A stretch of 64,000 nt of DNA from Gammaproteobacteria bacterium (GTDB taxonomy: Bacteria; Pseudomonadota; Gammaproteobacteria; JACKNK01): the NCBI GenBank assembly GCA_024234955.1, contig JACKNK010000002.1, positions 558,001 through 622,000 of the forward strand, given 5' to 3'. Every line of letters starts with the position of its first letter. Positions within the stretch are counted from its first letter, which is position 1. Below the pieces are notes generated by a model. It had not been told where the DNA came from. It saw only the letters and a program-made list of their open reading frames with translations, and made no database searches. The translations under genes were made by a program, and so were the position numbers. Shown here one piece after another: positions 35,948-43,099 of the stretch.

Positions 35948-38854
35948 TTAGCGATCTGCGACACGACCGAGTTTCTCAACGAGCGCTGCGGCACGGTCGC
36001 GTTCGGGGACGCCCTCCGCAAGCAGCGGTTGAATCATCTCGAATGCCTTGTCGCGCTCATTGTTCGCCGCCAAAGCTTCGGCAAGATGGAGCTGGACCAA
36101 GGTGTTGCCAGGGGCTTGCCTGGAGGCGTTCTCCAGCACCGGGACGGCATGCCCCGCCTGCCCTTCGTCGGTCAGGATCACCCCCAGGGTGTCTGCCACC
36201 GAGACCGAGGTGGCGTCCAGGGAATACGCGCGGCGTGCGAGTTTTATCGCCTCGCCCGCCGGGTCCTGATGACGGTGTAACGCCCACGCCAGATTGTTGA
36301 GTGCCGAGACGTAGTCCGGGGCTTGAGCCAGCACGGAGCGATATATCTCGATCGCGGTGGGCAGATCGCCTGTGTCATCCGCGATCTGCGCTCGGTACAT
36401 CCGCAACGGCAGCGGCGTGGTCGACTGCGGTTCGGCCGTTTTCAGCATCTGCATGGCGCCGGATTGATCGTTCGCGGCCAGCATCGCGCGCGCGAGAAGG
36501 AGTGCGGATGCCGGGTTGGACGGTTCTTTGTCGAACACTGCCTGAAGCAGGCCGACGGCTTCCGCGCCGCGCCCACTGCGGATCAGCAGGGTGCCTTTGA
36601 GTCGCTGCAGGAAGGTGTTGTCGGGGGTGTCGGTCAGGCGACGATCAAGTTCGGCGAAGGCATCGTCGGAGCGCTTGAGTTGAAACAGCGCATCCAGTTT
36701 CCCGAGTAGTGCGGCACCTTGCTTGGGCTCCAACGACAGCGCGTGATCGAAGTCGGCGAGTGCGGATTCCGGGTTCTGCTGACGAATGCCAAGGCGTCCG
36801 CGCTGGACCAGAGCTTCGATGTTGTCGGGGGTGATCGCCAAGGCGTCATCGAAGGCTTGGCGGGCGTTGCCCAGTTCGCCCAGTGCAGCACGACCGGAGC
36901 CGAGTGCCAGCAGCGCGCGTTCCGATTTGGGGTTGAGCTCCAACGCCTTGCGTGCGGCGCTGACTGCTTCGAGAGGGCGACCTGCGGCGAGTTGAACCTC
37001 GGCCAATCCCACGTGGGAAAGAATCAACGAAGCGTCACTACTGAGTGCCTGTCGGTAGTGCTGCTCGGCGAGATCGAGTTCAACGCGGGCCTGGGCGATC
37101 AGACCCAGGGTCTGATGGACCAATGGGTCTTTCGGTGAGGTCGCGACAGCGCGATCGAGCAGGGTTTTGGCGCCATCCAGGTCGCCTTCAGTAACCCGCA
37201 TCATGGCCAGGTTCAGGTTGGCCTGAAATTGGTCAGGGTCGAGAGTCAGCGCCTGTTCCAGGAGGCGTTTCGCCTCATCCTGCTTGCCGGCGCGAAGCTC
37301 GAGCACGCCACGCGAGGCAAATGCGTTGGCGTCGTTTTCGGCAACGCTTTCAAGCAGTGCGCGTGCTTCATCGGTACGACCGAGTCGATCCAGGATGCGC
37401 GCGGCCTCGGCCCGTGTTGCCACATCGCTGGCGTTGGCCTCGATCAATGCCTGATAAAGCGCAAGCGCTTCCTCATCGCGGCCCAGTCGCGACAGGGCGG
37501 TGGCCTTGAGGGAGGTCAGCTGCGCGCTTTGCTGTTTCTCCAACGCGGCGTTCGCAAGCTGCAGGGCATCATCGAAACGGCCTTCGAGAAGTGCGATGCG
37601 AACCCCCAGGGCTTGTACGGACAGGTTGTCCGGATAGCTCTTGAGCAACCGCTTACTGCGTACTTTGGCGGCGCGGGCATCGAGTTCGAGCAATTCGATC
37701 CGCGCGTTCTGTAACTCGGCGGCCAGGGTCTGCGGGGCAAGTTCAAGAACCTTGTCGTAAGCCAGCTTTGCGGTGGCGCGATCGCCCTTGCCAAACGCGG
37801 CCTGTGCATACGCAAACCAGACGCCGGGATTCTCTCCGAGCAGCAGTGTGGCTTTTCGCAGCGGTTCGAGCGCTTCGTCTGGCTTGGCCTGGCCAAGATG
37901 GACGAGGCCAGTGAGATAATCGCGCAGGCCCTCTGCACGCTGATTCGAGACATCGATCTGCGCGGCGAGATGATCGAGTTCCTCAAGCTTGCCGGTGCGT
38001 GATAGCAGCTCGCCATAGGCAAGTGTGATTTGCAGATCGCCGGGCGTGGTCTCTAGGAAACGCCGATACACCGATTCGGCGGCGTCCAGCTGATTCAGCC
38101 TGACGCGTAAGGCGCCCAATTTCAGCGCAGCGGTGATGTCGGAGGGCGATTCCTCGAACAGCCCCTGCAAGTCCTCGGCAGCGACCCGATCGTTACCACT
38201 CTGCAGGTTGATCTGGGCGCGTAGCAGGCGCGCACCACGGCTTGCGGGATCACGCGCGAGCGCTCGCTCGACCAGCAACACCGCCCGGTCCTCGGCGCCG
38301 CCCAGGCGTAACGCGGTATCTGCCGCATCCAGCAGTACCGCCAGATCGACATCGGTACGGTCGGTGATCTGCCGATAGAGACGGTCTGCCATCGACCAGT
38401 CGTGCTTTCCGGCAGCGATGCGCGCTTCCCACTGGGTTTTGTCCGAGGCAGCGAGGTTCATCCCGCTGAGGCGTTTCTCGGCCTCCGGCCAGCGTGCCGC
38501 GCGAACTTCCAGATCCAGTGCGGCCAACGCGTATTGCTGCGTTTCCGGGTGCAGGTCTATGGCGCGCAGATAATGGGCGTAAGCCTCCGACCAGAGCTTC
38601 TGCGCTTCCAGCGCACGACCGCGCAGAAAAATGGCTTCGACGTTCGCCCCGTCCGCCTGGATTACCTTGAGGAACTGTTCGGACGCCCGATCCGCCTCGC
38701 CCTGGGCCAGCAGTTGCTTGCCCACGGAGAGGTCGGCGGCGACCTGATCGAGGCTGCGATCGCAGCCGCTCAGCGCGAGTGTGACGGCGAGCGTGGCGGC
38801 AGTGGCCAGAGTGCGATGGCTCTTGACATGGACATTGAACGGAAAAACGGTCAT
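35948..38854 (-). CDS. prsT: PrsT-like TPR lipoprotein of the PEP-CTERM system
   Basis: This 968-residue protein begins with a lipoprotein signal (lipobox ALSGC, Cys31). The rest is almost entirely tetratricopeptide repeats, roughly twenty or more, recognisable by repeated A-x-Y/F-x-x-A-L-x-L-x-P patterns. Length, lipidation and location match the PrsT protein that accompanies exosortase/PEP-CTERM loci, which is thought to act as an envelope scaffold in polysaccharide or surface-protein assembly; its exact role is unproven. It lies 167 bp upstream of the PEP-CTERM gene start and 120 bp after the glycosyltransferase fusion. That spacer holds a partial copy of the repeat at 24.9 kb. Confidence 0.88.
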   Translation of the reverse strand: MTVFPFNVHVKSHRTLATAATLAVTLALSGCDRSLDQVAADLSVGKQLLAQGEADRASEQFLKVIQADGANVEAIFLRGRALEAQKLWSEAYAHYLRAIDLHPETQQYALAALDLEVRAARWPEAEKRLSGMNLAASDKTQWEARIAAGKHDWSMADRLYRQITDRTDVDLAVLLDAADTALRLGGAEDRAVLLVERALARDPASRGARLLRAQINLQSGNDRVAAEDLQGLFEESPSDITAALKLGALRVRLNQLDAAESVYRRFLETTPGDLQITLAYGELLSRTGKLEELDHLAAQIDVSNQRAEGLRDYLTGLVHLGQAKPDEALEPLRKATLLLGENPGVWFAYAQAAFGKGDRATAKLAYDKVLELAPQTLAAELQNARIELLELDARAAKVRSKRLLKSYPDNLSVQALGVRIALLEGRFDDALQLANAALEKQQSAQLTSLKATALSRLGRDEEALALYQALIEANASDVATRAEAARILDRLGRTDEARALLESVAENDANAFASRGVLELRAGKQDEAKRLLEQALTLDPDQFQANLNLAMMRVTEGDLDGAKTLLDRAVATSPKDPLVHQTLGLIAQARVELDLAEQHYRQALSSDASLILSHVGLAEVQLAAGRPLEAVSAARKALELNPKSERALLALGSGRAALGELGNARQAFDDALAITPDNIEALVQRGRLGIRQQNPESALADFDHALSLEPKQGAALLGKLDALFQLKRSDDAFAELDRRLTDTPDNTFLQRLKGTLLIRSGRGAEAVGLLQAVFDKEPSNPASALLLARAMLAANDQSGAMQMLKTAEPQSTTPLPLRMYRAQIADDTGDLPTAIEIYRSVLAQAPDYVSALNNLAWALHRHQDPAGEAIKLARRAYSLDATSVSVADTLGVILTDEGQAGHAVPVLENASRQAPGNTLVQLHLAEALAANNERDKAFEMIQPLLAEGVPERDRAAALVEKLGRVADR

Positions 38855-38920
38855 GAGGACTCCAAATACGTCCGGTCTGGGTGCGCAAGCTGATAACTCA
38901 AGTCGGGTTGCGGCCTGTTA

Positions 38921-38932
38921 AGGAACCTCTGA
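38921..38932 (+). repeat. Partial copy of the 24.9-kb repeat terminus
   Basis: AGGAACCTCTGA here is identical to bases 24912-24923, the outer end of the palindromic element. The following bases do not continue the match and no second inverted arm is seen before the next gene. It looks like a solo or decayed end rather than a complete copy; chance identity of 12 bases cannot be excluded. Confidence 0.4.
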
Positions 38933-38974
38933 GCTATTCAGGCGAGGCCATCGGCAACCCGGACTCCAGTATGG

Positions 38975-40414
38975 TCATTTTGGCGCGCCGAAGAAGCGCT
39001 CGCGGTAGATATGGATCAGGAACACGAAATTGCCGACGAAGTAGCGGCGCCACATCCGCCGGGGTTCCTGGAGGAAGCGAAATAACCATTCCAGGGCCAT
39101 CTCGCGCATCCATTGGGGTGCACGGGCGATTCGCCCGGAATAGAAGTCGAACAGGCCACCGACGCCCATGGCCAGCTTCACCCCGCTGTCCTGCAGATGT
39201 TCCGCAACCCACAAGTCCTGGCGTGGTGCACCAAAGGCCACCATGAGCATATCGGCGCCGGATTCGCGGATGTCGGCAAGCACGGCCTGTTCTTCCGAGT
39301 CGTCCTTGAGGTAGCCGTGATGGTGGCCGGCGATGCGGCAGTCGGGGTAATGCTCGGCCACCCACTCCGCGACCGCTTGCGCGATGCCGGGACGGGCGCC
39401 AAGCAGATAGAGCGACTTGTCCGTTCCCTGCATGGCATCGCACAGTCTTGGGAACAGATCGGTGCCGTTGACATTCTGCTTGATGTCGCGGTTGAGAATC
39501 TTGCCGGCCAGCTTCACGCCGATGCCGTCTGCGAACACCCACTGCGCGTCTTTCAGACATTGGCGATACACGTCGTTACGCGCCGCGATGTTGAAGCAGT
39601 CGGCGTTGACGAAACACAGTTGCTGCGGGCGATCCTGATCGACGACGGCAAGCATGGTCTCGATGGCTTCATCCATGGTCAGGTTGTCGATATCGATCCC
39701 CAGGATACGGATTTCGTCACTGGCACTCGCCAGACCCTGGCCATAGAGCAGGGCGGGAATAGCGCGGAAGGCAAGGCCGAGATCGCCGCTCAAGCTCTGC
39801 TGGGCCACGTACTCTGCGTCGGCGTCCAGTTCGCTGCCAAAATCGATGTTGGCGCGGCGCCGGATCCACCACGGGCCCACCAGTCCGGGGCGGACGTTGT
39901 AGCGCCGTCGAGCCTTGCGCTCACGCGGGCTGTATTCGCTGGGATCGGCGGCGCGCGGACCGATCAAAGACATGTCGCCACGCAATAGATTGATCAGGAC
40001 CGGCAGGTGATGCAGACCGAGTTTCCGTAAGGCCCCGTTTTCCGGTGTCCTGAAACTCAGGCGCTTGAACGGGATGCCGAACCGCCCGAGTCGGGGGCTG
40101 CGGAAAAGGGCTTTGGCCGGTCCGCCAAGGCCCAATGTGATGATCAGCAGGACCGGCGTGAACAGCGCAAGCAAACTCGCCGAGATCAACAGATCGAGCA
40201 GGCGCTTCGCGGTGGTGACCAGCCCGAGCAGGCTGGTGGCGGCGGCCCAACGCAACATCCGGCTGCGACGACGGCGCCGCAATCCGGAAGGGCTGTATTG
40301 TTGCAGGACCGCTTCGATCTGAGGATCGTGTTGTTCCCGGTTAGCCCGCGCCAGTGATGGCTCATCGTTCTGGGCAGACGTGGACGCCTTGTTGGGATCC
40401 GGATGATCGGTCAT
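38975..40414 (-). CDS. Fusion of a degenerate sugar transferase and a WecG/TagA/CpsF glycosyltransferase
   Basis: This 479-residue protein combines two steps. Residues about 65-235 are a bacterial sugar-transferase (phosphoglycosyl transferase) domain with one membrane-associated hydrophobic segment (71-95) and LINLLRGDMSLIGPRA. Residues about 240-479 are a GT26 (WecG/TagA/CpsF) glycosyltransferase with VNADCFNIAARND, VFADGIGV and MVAFGAPRQDLWV. In active phosphoglycosyl transferases a catalytic Asp-Glu pair lies in the DELPQL motif. Here the aligned stretch reads LGLHHLPVL, with His135 and His136 in those positions, so the first domain is probably not catalytic. The GT26 half should add the second sugar to the lipid carrier. 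It ends the run of sugar transferase, pseudo-NTase fusion, STAS protein and fusion. Confidence 0.88.
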   Translation of the reverse strand: MTDHPDPNKASTSAQNDEPSLARANREQHDPQIEAVLQQYSPSGLRRRRRSRMLRWAAATSLLGLVTTAKRLLDLLISASLLALFTPVLLIITLGLGGPAKALFRSPRLGRFGIPFKRLSFRTPENGALRKLGLHHLPVLINLLRGDMSLIGPRAADPSEYSPRERKARRRYNVRPGLVGPWWIRRRANIDFGSELDADAEYVAQQSLSGDLGLAFRAIPALLYGQGLASASDEIRILGIDIDNLTMDEAIETMLAVVDQDRPQQLCFVNADCFNIAARNDVYRQCLKDAQWVFADGIGVKLAGKILNRDIKQNVNGTDLFPRLCDAMQGTDKSLYLLGARPGIAQAVAEWVAEHYPDCRIAGHHHGYLKDDSEEQAVLADIRESGADMLMVAFGAPRQDLWVAEHLQDSGVKLAMGVGGLFDFYSGRIARAPQWMREMALEWLFRFLQEPRRMWRRYFVGNFVFLIHIYRERFFGAPK

Positions 40415-40441
40415 GACACCACCGGATAGCCTGTCGGGCGA

Positions 40442-40771
40442 TCAGCCTTGCACTGCCATGTCTTCGGTATCGAAGACGTTGAAAATACGATGCATGCGGG
40501 TGAGTTCGAACAGGCTGCGTACCTGAGGGGTCAGGCAGCAGACGGCGAGATCGCCCTCGTTTTCGCGCGCACGACGGAAGGTCGAAACCACTAGGCCGAG
40601 ACCGGTGGAGTCGATGAAATCGACCTTGGCCAGGTTGAATACCACCAAGGTGCCCTTGTTGATCTCGATGGCATGCAGATCTGCCTTGACCGCAGTGACT
40701 GCCGCCGCATCGAGACGGCCATCCATGCGCACGACGGTGGCGTTGCCTTGAGTTTCGATTTCTACATTCAT
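40442..40771 (-). CDS. STAS-domain anti-sigma-factor-antagonist-like protein
   Basis: This 109-residue single STAS domain belongs to the SpoIIAA/RsbV class. The regulatory serine is present as Ser55 in VDFIDSTGLGLVV, so it can be switched off by kinase phosphorylation and on by a PP2C phosphatase. A matching RsbW-type kinase (60072-60512) and two SpoIIE-type phosphatases (58203-60044 and 61725-62933) lie about 20 kb away at the other edge of the polysaccharide locus. The gene is embedded between two sugar-transferase-related genes, 25 and 27 bp from its neighbours, so its level follows that of the biosynthetic genes. The downstream target could be a sigma factor or an enzyme; none is evident. 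Confidence 0.92.
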   Translation of the reverse strand: MNVEIETQGNATVVRMDGRLDAAAVTAVKADLHAIEINKGTLVVFNLAKVDFIDSTGLGLVVSTFRRARENEGDLAVCCLTPQVRSLFELTRMHRIFNVFDTEDMAVQG

Positions 40772-40796
40772 CGTTTCGTTCTCGTTGGGTGAGTGA

Positions 40797-42200
40797 TCAG
40801 GGTTGGCGTTTCAGCAAGCCGCTCAGCCAGCGGCCAAGTAACGATATATGGGTTTGGGTGCTGCGCGTCGCCAGATAATAGCTGTCGGTCACGAGTGCGT
40901 TCTCGCATTCCTCGCCGTCCTTGCTGGCGCCCGTGACATCGGCCAGCGTGATCACGCCGGGCGGTGCGAAGCGGAGTTCCCGTGCCCAATCCGGCAGTGC
41001 GGCGCGGCGCTCGTCGCGCACGTTGACGCCGAACAGGGCCAATTTGCCGCCCACGACGGACCAGAGCCAGGGTGCCTTGCGCCAATGGCTATGGCTGACG
41101 GCCAGGGAGCGGACCATGATTTGGCGCATGCGTGGTTCACCGAGCAGGTCCTTGCCCTCCGGAATCGATAGCGTCTCCCGTTGCCAGCTCGCACCGCCGC
41201 TCAGTACTTTCAACAGGGCACGCACCAGGATCGGGGCGATCAGGAGCGCAGACAGGACGAATGCCACCAGTCGGTGTCGAAGCGGAACACCCTGCAAGGA
41301 TTTGCTTTTCAGATCGTCAAGAATCAGTGGATCGTCGATGAAGGCGGCGACACCGCTATCGACACGGATCACCAGACGGCGATCGACGATACAGTCGTTG
41401 AGCTCGGCATGACTGCCGATGAAGGTGTCGTCGAGGACCACGCAATCCTGCAAGGAACTGGCATCGTCGATGATCACATGTCCCCCGACGACAGCGCGTG
41501 GGCCGAGTTGGACCCGCTTGCCGAGCAGGGTTTCTTCGCCGATCAGACAAGGTGGCACGACCTTGGTGCTGGATGGAATGCGCGTGTGGCGACCTACCAT
41601 CAACCCCGGCGTGGCTTCATATCCGGCGGGGTGCGGGTCGCTGAGGACGCCATCGAGCATATCCATGTTGGCTTTCCAGAGCCCCTTGATATCTTCGATT
41701 AGCCGACCGCATGAAGCCGGGGCTGGGGCTTGGGTTCCGGGCATCTTGTCTTCGCCATGGGCCACGATGCCCAATGGCAATACGCCGCTATCAAATGCGT
41801 GCTGGGCCTTGTCGCCATCGACGACCCAGTCGCCAAGGCCCGATTGGGGCAGAAAGTTGAAAGCCGCAACCAGACTGCGTTCCGACAGGAACCCCCGCGC
41901 CGCCTCGGTGGCGTCTTCGTAGGAACTGCGTTCCCGCAATGAAGACACGGTGACGCTGAGCCCCCAGCGCTCCCCGTTACCGACCAGTTCGCGGACCGCT
42001 TCCGGGAAGTTCTCGATGAGCAGCAGAACCTGCCGACAACCGCTTTCCGAGAGCCATTCCATCCAGTGTTGAACCAGCGGTTTGCCCCCCACCGGCAACA
42101 TTGCGAGCGAGCGGGCCTCGAGCAAGGCACCGAACTGGGTGGCGAGGGCGTCGCTGGTCGAGCCCGCTTCGATCAGGACTGCACGGGTCGGAAAACTCAT
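40797..42200 (-). CDS. Fusion of NTase-like, left-handed beta-helix and sugar-transferase-tail regions; function unknown
   Basis: This 467-residue protein has three parts. The N-terminus (about 1-150) resembles a sugar nucleotidyltransferase around MLPVGGKPLVQHWMEWL but lacks the glycine-rich GxGTRxRP loop, so catalysis is doubtful. The middle (about 195-285) has hexapeptide-like repeats of a left-handed beta-helix. The C-terminus has a membrane-associated hydrophobic segment (313-335). It is followed by a stretch aligning with the tail of bacterial sugar transferases, with FAPPGVITLADVTGA in place of RPGITGLAQVxG and TDSYYLATRS in place of the D-x-x-Y motif. The catalytic core of that family is absent. 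ATG at 42200 overlaps the upstream stop by one base (TGATG). It may be a scaffold or regulator of the initiating transferase next to it; that is inference. Confidence 0.8.
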   Translation of the reverse strand: MSFPTRAVLIEAGSTSDALATQFGALLEARSLAMLPVGGKPLVQHWMEWLSESGCRQVLLLIENFPEAVRELVGNGERWGLSVTVSSLRERSSYEDATEAARGFLSERSLVAAFNFLPQSGLGDWVVDGDKAQHAFDSGVLPLGIVAHGEDKMPGTQAPAPASCGRLIEDIKGLWKANMDMLDGVLSDPHPAGYEATPGLMVGRHTRIPSSTKVVPPCLIGEETLLGKRVQLGPRAVVGGHVIIDDASSLQDCVVLDDTFIGSHAELNDCIVDRRLVIRVDSGVAAFIDDPLILDDLKSKSLQGVPLRHRLVAFVLSALLIAPILVRALLKVLSGGASWQRETLSIPEGKDLLGEPRMRQIMVRSLAVSHSHWRKAPWLWSVVGGKLALFGVNVRDERRAALPDWARELRFAPPGVITLADVTGASKDGEECENALVTDSYYLATRSTQTHISLLGRWLSGLLKRQP

Positions 42201-42964
42201 CAATAGGCTCCCTTGCCGAGCAGTACCGCCGGTACCGTTTTCAGCAGAATGACGAAATCGGCCCAGAACCCTTGTGAGCGGATGTACTGGACATCGAGGC
42301 GGACCTGGCCTTCAAAATCGATGTCGGAACGTCCACCGATCTGCCAGAGACAGGTGATGCCCGGCAGGGCGTCGAGTCGGCGGCGATGTTCCATCGAGTA
42401 TTCGGCGACTTCGATCGGCAGAGCGGGGCGTGGGCCGACCAGACTCATATGCCCGAACAGGACATTGAACAGCTGCGGCAGTTCGTCGATCGACAGCTTG
42501 CGGATGATCTTGCCGACCTTGGTGATCCGGGGATCTTCCTTCATCTTGAAAATGACGCCTGCAGAAGATTCGTTTTGCGCCATGAGCTTCTTCTTCAGCT
42601 CTTCCGCGTTCATCACCATGGAGCGGAACTTGTACATCGTGAACGGTTTGCCCCATTTGCCGACACGGATCTGGGTGAAGATCGCGGGGCCGGGATCTTC
42701 GATCTTGATCGCGGCCCAGGTCAGCAGAAAGACTGGGGACAGGAGCAAGATGGCGATCAGCGACGCAACGACATCGAATACTCGTTTGAGCGCATAGGTG
42801 GAGTAGACCACCGCCTTGAAAGCAAGGCGCTTTACGGTGATGCGGGCGCGCGCGGTCTTGGGATTGGGACCTCGTCCGTGGCCGCTGTATTTGTCGAGGA
42901 CCTCGTCGAGGAGCTCGCTATCCGACCAGGCGTCGTAGGGTTCGTGCTTGAGCGGCTGTTCCAT
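42200..42964 (-). CDS. Initiating undecaprenyl-phosphate sugar phosphotransferase
   Basis: This 254-residue bacterial sugar transferase moves a sugar-1-phosphate from a nucleotide sugar to undecaprenyl phosphate at the inner face of the membrane, starting the repeat unit. It has one hydrophobic re-entrant segment (about 60-85), the MYKFRSM motif, and the intact catalytic IDELPQLFNVLFGHMSLVGPRP block. The GITCLWQI and GRSDIDFE segments are also typical. It lacks the extra N-terminal spans of full-length WbaP and is of the short, monotopic type with a soluble N-terminal extension of about 55 residues. It opens a four-gene run. The 134-bp gap upstream carries two inverted repeats that may regulate it. 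Confidence 0.94.
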   Translation of the reverse strand: MEQPLKHEPYDAWSDSELLDEVLDKYSGHGRGPNPKTARARITVKRLAFKAVVYSTYALKRVFDVVASLIAILLLSPVFLLTWAAIKIEDPGPAIFTQIRVGKWGKPFTMYKFRSMVMNAEELKKKLMAQNESSAGVIFKMKEDPRITKVGKIIRKLSIDELPQLFNVLFGHMSLVGPRPALPIEVAEYSMEHRRRLDALPGITCLWQIGGRSDIDFEGQVRLDVQYIRSQGFWADFVILLKTVPAVLLGKGAY

Positions 42965-43040
42965 TGGAAGGCGTTTTCGTTGTTGGCTTGGTCGGGTGAT
43001 CCGTGCGCGGGATCGGGGTTGGCGCCAGAATCAGTCCACC

Positions 43041-43060
43041 GAGTATATGCGCCAATACTC
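43041..43060. repeat. Inverted repeat GAGTAT-N8-ATACTC upstream of the initiating transferase
   Basis: Bases 43041-43046 and 43055-43060 are exact reverse complements around an 8-base centre. The site lies about 75-95 bases before the sugar-transferase start, a usual place for an operator. No regulator is assigned. Confidence 0.4.
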
Positions 43061-43079
43061 GGGCTGTTTGGCGATCCTC

Positions 43080-43099
43080 ATCAAGTTCATGAACTTGAT
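43080..43099. promoter_or_regulatory. Perfect 20-bp palindrome between the GH9 gene and the initiating transferase
   Basis: ATCAAGTTCATGAACTTGAT is fully self-complementary. It touches the last base of the GH9 stop codon (43099-43101) and lies about 115-135 bp upstream of the sugar-transferase start. It has no loop and no T-run, so it is a poor terminator. Its length and symmetry suit a dimeric DNA-binding protein, with LuxR-type boxes having this size, but the specific family is not determined. Confidence 0.5.

Noticed and set aside
42965..43098. Sigma-54 promoter upstream of the initiating sugar transferase
   Set aside because: TTGGCGC and CTGGCGC occur on the minus strand but neither has GC at the required ten-base spacing.
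43080..43099. Assignment of the 20-bp palindrome as a LuxR box
   Set aside because: Size and symmetry fit, but no LuxR-type regulator or autoinducer synthase is in the window, so only a generic operator is proposed.
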